Shown one piece after another: positions 6,018 to 11,565 of a stretch of 16,672 nucleotides of DNA (positions are counted from its first letter, which is position 1; every line of letters begins with the position of its first letter). The notes beneath the pieces are model-generated. The model was not told where the DNA came from. It saw only the letters and a list, made by a program, of their open reading frames with translations, and made no database searches. The position numbers and the translations under genes were made by a program. This DNA comes from DATAFO01 sp046728935 (lineage in GTDB: Bacteria; Actinomycetota; Thermoleophilia; Solirubrobacterales; 70-9): contig JBKPFS010000006.1 in assembly GCA_046728935.1 (NCBI GenBank), positions 1-16,672 on the forward strand, read 5' to 3'.

Positions 6018-6805
6018 GCCTGGCCGCCCTGAGGACAAACCTGCGGGTGATCGGCGCGCTCGGCGCTCGATCGGTCAAGCAGACGTTCAGACGACCGCAG
6101 CTGGTGGCGCCGATCCTGATCTTCCCCACCGCGCTGCTGGCGATTCAGACCGGTGGCGTCGGGCGCGCGATCGACCTGGAGGGGTTCCCGCAGGTCAACG
6201 GCTTCCTCGACTTCATGCTCGCCGGGGCGATGATCCAGTCGACCCTGCTCGCCGGTAACAGCGGCGGCATCGCGCTCGCGGTCGACATCGAGATGGGGTT
6301 CACGGATCGCCTATTCGCAGCGCCGATCTCGCGCTACGCGATCGTCCTGGGCCGGCTCACGGGGACCGCGGTGCTCGGCGCCGTGACCGCGGTCTGGTTC
6401 CTGACGATCGGGCTTGTCTTCGGGGCGAGCATCGAGGGTGGCGTGGGCGGAGCGGTGCTGATCATCGTCCTGGTGGCGCTGTCGGCGGCCGCGTTCGGCG
6501 GCATCGGCGCCGCGATCGCGCTGCGGGCGGGCAAGGCATCGGTGGTCCAGGGCCTGTTCCCCCTCGTGTTCGTGATCCTGTTCCTCTCCACGGCGTTCTT
6601 TCCCGCGAACCTGATCCTGGAGCCGGCGGGAACCGTCGCCGAGTACAACCCGCTGAGCTTCATCGTCAACGGGATCCGCGACCTGATCACCTCCTCGCTC
6701 TCGGCCGAGGGCCTGGCCAAGGCGCTGGCGGCGATCGCCGGAATCGCCGCGATCAGCTTCGGCCTCAGCGCCCTCGCGCTGCGACGCAAGCTGAGGACCG
6801 GATGA
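6014..6805 (+). CDS. ABC-2 type permease (DrrB-like), first copy
   Basis: Membrane component of the exporter, 263 residues with about six hydrophobic segments (roughly 30-46, 64-82, 108-137, 144-170, 178-199 and 234-257). The family's coupling-helix region is visible as DIEMGFTDRLFAAPISR (91-107). Near the end is the usual YNPLSFIVNGIRDL (211-224). GTG 6014 overlaps the ATPase stop as GTGA, and the gene's own stop overlaps the next ATG as ATGA, so all three should be translationally coupled. It and the following permease are paralogous (both have DIE-G-DRL and YNPL motifs) and probably pair as a heterodimer with two copies of the single ATPase. Confidence 0.9.
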   Translation: MSLAALRTNLRVIGALGARSVKQTFRRPQLVAPILIFPTALLAIQTGGVGRAIDLEGFPQVNGFLDFMLAGAMIQSTLLAGNSGGIALAVDIEMGFTDRLFAAPISRYAIVLGRLTGTAVLGAVTAVWFLTIGLVFGASIEGGVGGAVLIIVLVALSAAAFGGIGAAIALRAGKASVVQGLFPLVFVILFLSTAFFPANLILEPAGTVAEYNPLSFIVNGIRDLITSSLSAEGLAKALAAIAGIAAISFGLSALALRRKLRTG

Positions 6806-7620
6806 TGGAGGCCTCTGCGGCAGCCGTCGACGCGCGCCTGAGCCGGGCGACGCTGAGCGCCTACCTGGCGATGGTCTGGGCGCTGATTCGCCGGGCCGCG
6901 AACGAGATCGTCCGCGTCCCGGGCGCCGCGATCCCGGGTGTCCTTGCGCCGACGATCTTCTTCTGCGGGCTGACCGCGACCTTCGGCGGCATCACGCAGC
7001 TGCCCGGCTTCACCACCGACACCTACCAAAGCTTCATCATCCCGATCAGCCTGCTCCAGGGCGCAGGTTTCACCGGCGCGGCGACCGGCGTGAACCTCGC
7101 CCGCGACATCGAGCAGGGCTGGTTCGACCGCCTGCTCGCCTCCCCCGCGCCCCGGCCGGTCCTGCTCGCCGGCATGGTGCTGTCGGCGAGCCTGCGCTCG
7201 CTGGTCCCGGCCACGGTTCTGCTCACCGTCGGCTTCGCGGTCGGCGTCGACTGGCCGGGCGCCGGCGGCCTGGCGCTGGCGCTGTTGTTCGTGATGGGGA
7301 TGGGGACGATCGCGGCGTGCTGGGGCGTGACGCTCGCGCTCCACTTCAAGACCCAGGGCGCCGCGCCGCTGATGCAGGTCGGGATGTTCCTGCTCATCCT
7401 CACCACCACGGCGTATGCCCCGCAGGACCTGCTCACCGGCTGGCTCCAGGAGGTGGCGCGCTACAACCCCCTCACCCAGGTCGTCGAGGCGATGCGCCAG
7501 GGCTTCGTCGGCGCCGAGATCACCTGGTCGGAGACCTGGCCCGGCCTGCTCGCCTTCGCCGGCCTGTTCGCGGTACTCGCCACCTTCGCCCTGCGCGGCA
7601 TGCGCCGCACGGCTTACTAG
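6802..7620 (+). CDS. ABC-2 type permease (DrrB-like), second copy
   Basis: Second membrane subunit, 272 residues. It has a longer, more polar N-terminus (1-20) than the first copy and about six hydrophobic segments. Family motifs are DIEQGWFDRLLASPAPR (102-118) and YNPLTQVVEAMRQ (221-233). The hydrophobic LMQVGMFLLIL stretch (190-200) contributes to a late membrane helix. ATG 6802 overlaps the preceding stop (ATGA). Its TAG stop shares one base with the GTG start of the glycoside hydrolase gene, so the hydrolase is coupled to the exporter. It diverges clearly from the first permease outside the motifs, suggesting an old duplication and a heteromeric transporter rather than a recent copy. Confidence 0.9.
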   Translation: MMEASAAAVDARLSRATLSAYLAMVWALIRRAANEIVRVPGAAIPGVLAPTIFFCGLTATFGGITQLPGFTTDTYQSFIIPISLLQGAGFTGAATGVNLARDIEQGWFDRLLASPAPRPVLLAGMVLSASLRSLVPATVLLTVGFAVGVDWPGAGGLALALLFVMGMGTIAACWGVTLALHFKTQGAAPLMQVGMFLLILTTTAYAPQDLLTGWLQEVARYNPLTQVVEAMRQGFVGAEITWSETWPGLLAFAGLFAVLATFALRGMRRTAY

Positions 7621-8852
7621 TGAGCGACACCGAACGTCTGGCTGCCCTCTCCCGGGGCGTGTTGAGCTCGAGCTGGGCGGAGGGGGAGCGGCGCGGGGTG
7701 CCCTACGCGTACACCCGACCGAGTCCGAGCCGGTATCCGTGGCAGTGGTACTGGGACTCGTGCTTCGCGGCGATCTCGTGGCGCCGCTTCGACCCGGCTC
7801 GCTCCCGGGTTGAGCTGGAGACGCTGCTTCGCGCGATGCGCGAGGACGGGTTCATCGGCCACGTCGTCTTCTGGGACCGGCCGATCAGCCTGCGGCGCCG
7901 CCTCTACTACAACGTCGCCTCGCGGACCGCCGAGATGACCGGCACGATCCAGCCGCCGCTGCTCGCCTGGGCCTGGTCGATCGCGGTCGGCGACCCGCGC
8001 GCCGAGCCCGCGATCGCGCGCCATCACGAGTGGCTCGTCGCCAACCGCGACCTCGAGGGCGACGGCCTGCTGTGGCTCGTGCAGCCCGACGAGTCGGGCC
8101 TCGACTCCTCCCCCAAGTTCGACCCCGTCTGGGGCTACCGCTCGCACGCCAATTGGGGCTTTCCGCTGCTCGTGGCCCGAAACCGCCGCCTCGGCTGGGA
8201 CGCGCGGCGGATCCGCGACCGCGGGTGGCCGGTGATCTGCGAGGTGATGACCAACGTGCTCTGGGGCCTGGCGCGGCTCGCCCGCGGCGAGGCGTCGATC
8301 ACCCCGGCGCTGGTGGATCGCCTCTGGGACGAGCGCCGGGGGCTGTTTCTCGACGCGGTCCAGCCGGGCGGCGCGGGGCCCCCTATCAGCACGTGGGCGG
8401 CGCTCTCGCCGCTGGCTCTTCCCGACCTACCGAAGGACATCGGGCGCCGGCTCGTGGAGGAGCACCTGCTCGACGAACGGCGCTACTGGCTGCCGGTCCC
8501 GCCGAGCTCGGTCTCCGCCGCGGAGCCGAGCTTCGAGCCCGACCGGGGCCCGGGCTGGAAGCGCCGCTACTGGCGGGGGCCGACGTGGGTTAACGCCGCC
8601 TGGCTGCTGTGGATCGGGCTCGCTCGCCTGGGTTACGACGCCCAGGCGGAACACATGGCGCAGCGGCTCGGCGCGACGATCCTGCGCGAGCGCCTGCGCG
8701 AGTACTACGACCCGTTCACTGGCCAGGGGCTCGGGGCGACGGACTTCGCCTGGACGAGCCTGATCTGCGAGCTCGCGGACCCGGTGGCCGAGGCGACGTC
8801 GAGCTATCTGGAGCTCAGCGGCGCCGCCGGGCGAGCAGAGCGGCCGCGGTAG
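7620..8852 (+). CDS. GH63-like glycoside hydrolase (mannosyl-/glucosylglycerate hydrolase type)
   Basis: Predicted inverting (alpha/alpha)6-barrel glycosidase of 410 residues with no signal peptide or membrane helix, so cytosolic. GH63/GH37-style motifs are WQWYWDSCF (41-49), ESGLDSSP (158-165), KRRYWRGPTWVNAAWLLW (314-331) and REYYDPFTGQGLGATDFAW (360-378). By analogy with ESGxDNSP and EYYNPxTG, D162 is the likely general acid and E361 the general base. The size fits the short stand-alone bacterial branch that includes mannosylglycerate and glucosylglycerate hydrolases, not the large processing glucosidase I. The GTG at 7620 shares a base with the permease TAG; the frame is open further upstream but would overlap the permease deeply. 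The last 38 bp overlap the convergent gene. Substrate is inference. Confidence 0.85.
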   Translation: MSDTERLAALSRGVLSSSWAEGERRGVPYAYTRPSPSRYPWQWYWDSCFAAISWRRFDPARSRVELETLLRAMREDGFIGHVVFWDRPISLRRRLYYNVASRTAEMTGTIQPPLLAWAWSIAVGDPRAEPAIARHHEWLVANRDLEGDGLLWLVQPDESGLDSSPKFDPVWGYRSHANWGFPLLVARNRRLGWDARRIRDRGWPVICEVMTNVLWGLARLARGEASITPALVDRLWDERRGLFLDAVQPGGAGPPISTWAALSPLALPDLPKDIGRRLVEEHLLDERRYWLPVPPSSVSAAEPSFEPDRGPGWKRRYWRGPTWVNAAWLLWIGLARLGYDAQAEHMAQRLGATILRERLREYYDPFTGQGLGATDFAWTSLICELADPVAEATSSYLELSGAAGRAERPR

Positions 8853-9783
8853 TGGTCGCTTCCTTCGGGCGGTGCTCGATCTCCTCCTCCGTGACGCGCG
8901 CGGCGCGGTAGCCGTGGGCGCGAAGGAGCGCGTCGCGCTCAGCGTCCCGACGCCGCTGCCAGCCGGTCGAGTGGTAGCGATCGCTGTCGACCTCGATGAC
9001 GACTCGCTGGCTCCGCCAGAGGAAGTCGACCTTGTGGTAAGAGTCGCCGAGCAGGAGGTAGCGGTTGATCTCGGGTGGCGGTAGGCCACCGCCCTCACAC
9101 AGTTCGCGAAAGCGGCGCTCGAGGCCGCTGGCGGGGACGTCGGATCCGAGGTCACCATGGCCAAGTACGCAGCGGAGCCTGCGGACGCCGCGGTGTCCGT
9201 GTGACCGCCGCAGCAGATCGCTCATCGCGATCAGGTCGAAGACGCCCTCGAGGACGGCCTGCTCGCAGGCCCGCTCGAGCTGAGGCTCGGTGAGGATGGT
9301 GGCGAGGTCGAGGAGGGTGCGCGGGACCGCCGTGACCGGGAGGCCGTCGACCTCCGTGAGGTCCGGGGCAGTCAGCGCGGTACGTCGGTGGCCCCTGATG
9401 CCGGGTCGGCTGGGCATGTAGGGGCGTGGCACCGTCACATCGATCCGAGTGGCGGCCGAAGGCCGGATCCCGTGGAGAGCCGCGGCGCTCGCGTGGGAGA
9501 GCACCGCGCCCGGACCGCAGGCCAGGATTGCGGCCATCCAGCGACCCTTGGGCGGGAGGTCGGGCCGGCCCACGGCGTAGACGCCCTTGTGGATCTTGTA
9601 TAGGCGCCCGGTGAGCGCGCGGTCGTGGATAGTCGAGTAGGGGAACCCGAGCGCGCGCAGCTGAGTGACCGAAACGACACCGTGTTGCCTACTCGCAAGC
9701 TCCGCGGCCGCTGCTTCCCGCTCCTTCCATCGAGTGTCGTCTTCTTCCGGACTATCCGGAAATACTCGACGCTCGGTGGGCAT
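8815..9783 (-). CDS. AbiEi-like winged-helix protein with C-terminal DUF559/VSR-like nuclease domain
   Basis: A 322-residue two-part protein. Residues about 26-75 resemble the AbiEi antitoxin N-terminal winged helix (ASRQHGVVSVTQLRALGF, then RLYKIHKGVYAVG). A middle region has VPRTLLDLA (153-161). The C-terminal part (about 218-300) resembles DUF559/VSR-like PD-(D/E)XK nucleases: E222, D253 in KVDFLW, and E264-V-D266 in VVIEVDSDRYH, then an Arg-rich helix. Such proteins are frequent in actinobacteria, often as orphans annotated as type IV toxin-antitoxin or DUF559 proteins. No AbiEii-like nucleotidyltransferase toxin lies beside it, so a toxin-antitoxin role is doubtful. ATG 9783 is the only reasonable start; the first ~20 residues look non-conserved. 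The 3' end overlaps the GH63 gene by 38 bp. Confidence 0.8.
   Translation of the reverse strand: MPTERRVFPDSPEEDDTRWKEREAAAAELASRQHGVVSVTQLRALGFPYSTIHDRALTGRLYKIHKGVYAVGRPDLPPKGRWMAAILACGPGAVLSHASAAALHGIRPSAATRIDVTVPRPYMPSRPGIRGHRRTALTAPDLTEVDGLPVTAVPRTLLDLATILTEPQLERACEQAVLEGVFDLIAMSDLLRRSHGHRGVRRLRCVLGHGDLGSDVPASGLERRFRELCEGGGLPPPEINRYLLLGDSYHKVDFLWRSQRVVIEVDSDRYHSTGWQRRRDAERDALLRAHGYRAARVTEEEIEHRPKEATTTAAALLARRRR
9745..9761. promoter_or_regulatory. 17-bp inverted repeat near the 5' end of the AbiEi-like gene
   Basis: TTCCGGACTATCCGGAA is a perfect 7-bp inverted repeat with a 3-bp spacer. It lies 22 bp inside the gene as annotated, within the poorly conserved N-terminus. AbiEi proteins autorepress by binding inverted repeats near their own promoter, so an autoregulatory site is possible. 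It may equally be coding sequence that is symmetric by chance. Confidence 0.3.
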
Positions 9784-9813
9784 GCGCGGAGGATGGCCCC
9801 GCGAACCGCACCT

Positions 9814-9930
9814 GCCGCGCGCAGCGTGTGTCGACGCCGCAACGGCTGGGTGGCGGCTCCCCTACCTGCCCGACCACGGCGGCGCCGCGGCAGCGTGTGG
9901 GTTCAGCAAGCGTCGCCGCGGCGTGTGGGT
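9814..9930. repeat. Three imperfect GC-rich direct repeats between infA and the AbiEi-like gene
   Basis: The 153-bp gap holds related copies at 9814-9831, 9884-9902 and 9915-9930, built on GCCGCGG plus GTGTGGGT with small differences (copy 3 lacks an AGC). I see no gene, promoter hexamer or U-tract terminator here. The copies are short and GC-rich, so their significance is weak. Confidence 0.3.
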
Positions 9931-9936
9931 CGGCGC

Positions 9937-10155
9937 CTACTTGTAGCGGTAGGTGATGCGGCCGCGGTCGAGGTCGTAGGGGGAGAGCTCGATCTTCACC
10001 CGGTCGCCGGGGAGGATGCGGATGTAGTGGCGCCGCATCTTGCCCGAGATGTGGCCGAGCACCACGTGGTCGTTGTCGAGCTTGACCTTGAACATGGTGT
10101 TCGGTAGGGCCTCGGTGACCTCGCCCTCCATCTCGATCTTCTCTTCCTTCGCCAT
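9937..10155 (-). CDS. infA: Translation initiation factor IF-1
   Basis: A complete, canonical 72-residue IF-1, which binds the 30S A site during initiation. It shows the full OB-fold pattern: AKEEKIEMEGEV at the start, LPNTMFKVKLDN, HVVLGHISGKMRRHYIRILPGD in the middle and SPYDLDRGRITYRYK at the end. The ATG at 10155 gives the standard N-terminus. No Shine-Dalgarno sequence is well placed; AGGAGG exists but about 20 nt away. A TACCCT hexamer 11 nt upstream suggests a very short leader. Unlike the common actinobacterial arrangement with adk-map-infA-rpmJ-rpsM, it stands alone between an AbiEi-like gene and a HIT/enoyl-CoA hydratase pair. Nothing looks degenerate. Confidence 0.98.
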   Translation of the reverse strand: MAKEEKIEMEGEVTEALPNTMFKVKLDNDHVVLGHISGKMRRHYIRILPGDRVKIELSPYDLDRGRITYRYK

Positions 10156-10166
10156 CGGCGTCGAGC

Positions 10167-10172
10167 AGGGTA
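10167..10172 (-). promoter_or_regulatory. Candidate -10 (TACCCT) for infA
   Basis: TACCCT ends 11 nt before the infA ATG, implying a leader of only a few nucleotides. The proximal unit of the direct repeat at 10190-10227 ends exactly 17 bp upstream, where a -35 would be. Confidence 0.33.
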
Positions 10173-10189
10173 GCGCCTCCTGGCGCCGG

Positions 10190-10227
10190 CGCCTGCGAAA
10201 TCCGTGCGGCGACGCCCGCGAAACCCG
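10190..10227. repeat. Tandem 15-bp imperfect direct repeat upstream of infA
   Basis: CGCCTGCGAAATCCG (10190-10204) and CGCCCGCGAAACCCG (10213-10227) agree at 13 of 15 positions with a 23-bp period, about two helical turns. They fill most of the 75-bp gap between the enoyl-CoA hydratase stop and infA. The arrangement suits a protein binding one face of the DNA just upstream of the promoter. Confidence 0.4.
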
Positions 10228-10230
10228 TAC

Positions 10231-11025
10231 TCAGCGGCCCTCGAACGTGGCCTTGCCCGGTCCCTCGGCGAGGAAGGACTTGACGGCGTTCTGGAGGTCT
10301 TCCGTAGCGAAGAGCTCGGCGAACTGCTCGGACGTCATGCGGTCCGCCTCGTCGATGCCGCCACGCAGGTAGGCCCGGACGATCCTCTTCGTCGCGGCGT
10401 GCGCCTTGGTGGGCCCCGAAGCGAGACGCTGGGCGAAGCGCATGCCCTTCTCCTGGAGCTCATCGTCGGGCAAGACCCGGTTGACCACGTTCCAGCGCTC
10501 GAGCGTCGCGGCGTCGAACATTCCGCCCGTGTAGACAAACTCGCGCGCGCGGCCCGGGCCCGCGCGCTCGGCGAACCGCTGGGTGCCGCCCGCGCCGGGG
10601 GTCAACCCGACCACCGCCTCCACGAGCCCGAAGCGCGCCGACTCGCCGGCCCAGATCAGGTCGCAGCCGAGCGCGATCTCCAGCGCGGCGGTGAGGCACA
10701 CGCCGTGGCAGAGGGCGAGCGTGGGGATCTCGAGCGCTTCGAGCCGCCTCACCCCCTCGATCAGCGGAGCAGAGAACTCGCTCGCGCGCTCGCCGCCCGC
10801 GTCCACGACCCGCTGGAAGTTGGCGACATCGACTCCGCCGCTCATGATCTCGCCCTCCGCGCGCCACACGAGCACCCGCGCGTCGGAGCTCCCGACCTCC
10901 TCCACGCAGGCGACCATCTCGTCGAACGTAGTGTCCGTGAACAGGTTCAGGGGCGGGTTCGAGAGCACCATCGACGCGACCGGGCCATCGCGCTCGAGAC
11001 GGACCGTGGGCTCGGCACGGGTCAT
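10231..11025 (-). CDS. Enoyl-CoA hydratase/isomerase family protein
   Basis: Crotonase-fold enzyme of 264 residues, expected to hydrate or isomerise acyl-CoA double bonds in fatty-acid or amino-acid breakdown. Visible features are IMSGGVDVANF (60-70, first oxyanion-hole segment), LEIALGCD (115-122) with E116 aligning to catalytic Glu144 of rat enoyl-CoA hydratase, and GLVEAVVGLTPGAGGTQRF (133-151) with E136 aligning to Glu164. Both catalytic acids are therefore present. The usual GGG before the first Glu is replaced by Thr-Ala-Ala (112-114), which is odd because the middle glycine region forms the oxyanion hole. The ATG at 11025 forms an ATGA overlap with the HIT gene stop. The frame is open further upstream (to 11169), but that part is a basic, unstructured shadow of the HIT gene. 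Confidence 0.88.
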   Translation of the reverse strand: MTRAEPTVRLERDGPVASMVLSNPPLNLFTDTTFDEMVACVEEVGSSDARVLVWRAEGEIMSGGVDVANFQRVVDAGGERASEFSAPLIEGVRRLEALEIPTLALCHGVCLTAALEIALGCDLIWAGESARFGLVEAVVGLTPGAGGTQRFAERAGPGRAREFVYTGGMFDAATLERWNVVNRVLPDDELQEKGMRFAQRLASGPTKAHAATKRIVRAYLRGGIDEADRMTSEQFAELFATEDLQNAVKSFLAEGPGKATFEGR

Positions 11026-11444
11026 GCCGCGGGGCCCGCGCCGCGAATCCGATCGGCGATCGCCGCGATCTCCTCGGCGGGCGCGCCGCGTGGGATCCAG
11101 GGGAGCTTCAGGGGATCGTCGTCGTAGCGGGGAATGACGTGCAGGTGATAGTGAAAGACGGTCTGCCACGCCGCCGGGCGGCAGGCGTTGAGGATGTTGA
11201 AGCCGTCCGGCTCGAGCGCCTCATCGATCCGCTGCGCGAGCCGCCTCGCCGCGACCATCGTCCGCTCGAGGTCCTCGTCCGAGACCTCCATCAGGTCGGC
11301 GGAGTGCGCCCGCGGCACGACCAGGGCGTGGCCGCGGGTCGCCGGGTTGATGTCCATGAACGCGACCGTGTGCTCGTCGGAGTCGACGATCTGCGCCGGA
11401 ACGTCACCGGAGACGATGCCGCAGAAGAGGCAGTCCTCGGCCAT
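11022..11444 (-). CDS. HIT family nucleotide hydrolase
   Basis: Histidine-triad hydrolase of 140 residues, acting on nucleoside phosphoramidates or dinucleoside polyphosphates in the cytosol. It has the N-terminal CLFC pair (C5, C8) with H47 as likely zinc ligands, PATRGHALVVPRAH (34-47) and the catalytic triad H98-Y-H100-L-H102 in FHYHLHVIP, where H100 should be the nucleophile. ATG 11444 gives the family's standard start (MAEDCLFCGIVSGDVPA). The frame is open to 11561, but the extension is Arg-rich and crosses a promoter-like region. A weak GGTGAT precedes the start. It is co-transcribed with the enoyl-CoA hydratase through an ATGA overlap; the metabolic link is unclear. Confidence 0.94.
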   Translation of the reverse strand: MAEDCLFCGIVSGDVPAQIVDSDEHTVAFMDINPATRGHALVVPRAHSADLMEVSDEDLERTMVAARRLAQRIDEALEPDGFNILNACRPAAWQTVFHYHLHVIPRYDDDPLKLPWIPRGAPAEEIAAIADRIRGAGPAA

Positions 11445-11472
11445 CAAATCACCAACATCACGTGCCTGTTTC

Positions 11473-11488
11473 GGGGCATGAATGCCCC
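11473..11488. promoter_or_regulatory. 16-bp inverted repeat in the HIT gene 5' region
   Basis: GGGGCATGAATGCCCC is a perfect 7-bp inverted repeat with a 2-bp centre, 28 bp upstream of the HIT start. It has no T-tract, so it is not a convincing terminator of the upstream cca gene. It could be an operator or, if the mRNA starts near 11497, a leader hairpin. Confidence 0.35.
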
Positions 11489-11501
11489 TCATTGGAATAC
11501 C

Positions 11502-11513
11502 CGAATCTATTCG
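11502..11513. promoter_or_regulatory. Palindrome containing a candidate -10 for the HIT operon
   Basis: CGAATCTATTCG is a 12-bp inverted repeat (5-bp arms, 2-bp centre) in a locally AT-richer patch. On the minus strand it includes TAGATT (11504-11509), which fits TANNNT and would give a leader of about 50 nt. A repressor here would cover the -10 directly. Confidence 0.28.
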
Positions 11514-11565
11514 ACCGCGGTGCGGGCGGCCTCGGCTGCGGCCCTCGCCACGGACGACCATGAGA

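Noticed and set aside
7317..7619. Upstream extension of the GH63 gene into the permease
   Set aside because: The frame is open, but the added residues are His/Arg/Pro-rich shadow of the permease coding sequence, and the GTG at 7620 has the coupling geometry of the rest of the operon.
8815..9783. A complete AbiE toxin-antitoxin or other defence island
   Set aside because: No AbiEii-like nucleotidyltransferase, restriction, CBASS, retron or other defence gene is adjacent. The neighbours are a glycosidase and infA.
10176..10181. AGGAGG (minus strand) as the infA ribosome binding site
   Set aside because: It lies about 20 nt from the ATG, too far to pair productively, and upstream of the candidate -10, so it may not be in the transcript.
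11026..11169. N-terminal extension of the enoyl-CoA hydratase
   Set aside because: It is an Arg-rich shadow of the HIT gene. ATG 11025 gives a normal crotonase N-terminus and an ATGA overlap.
11445..11561. N-terminal extension of the HIT protein
   Set aside because: The extension is Arg/Gly-rich and crosses the two palindromes. ATG 11444 gives the standard CLFCGI start.
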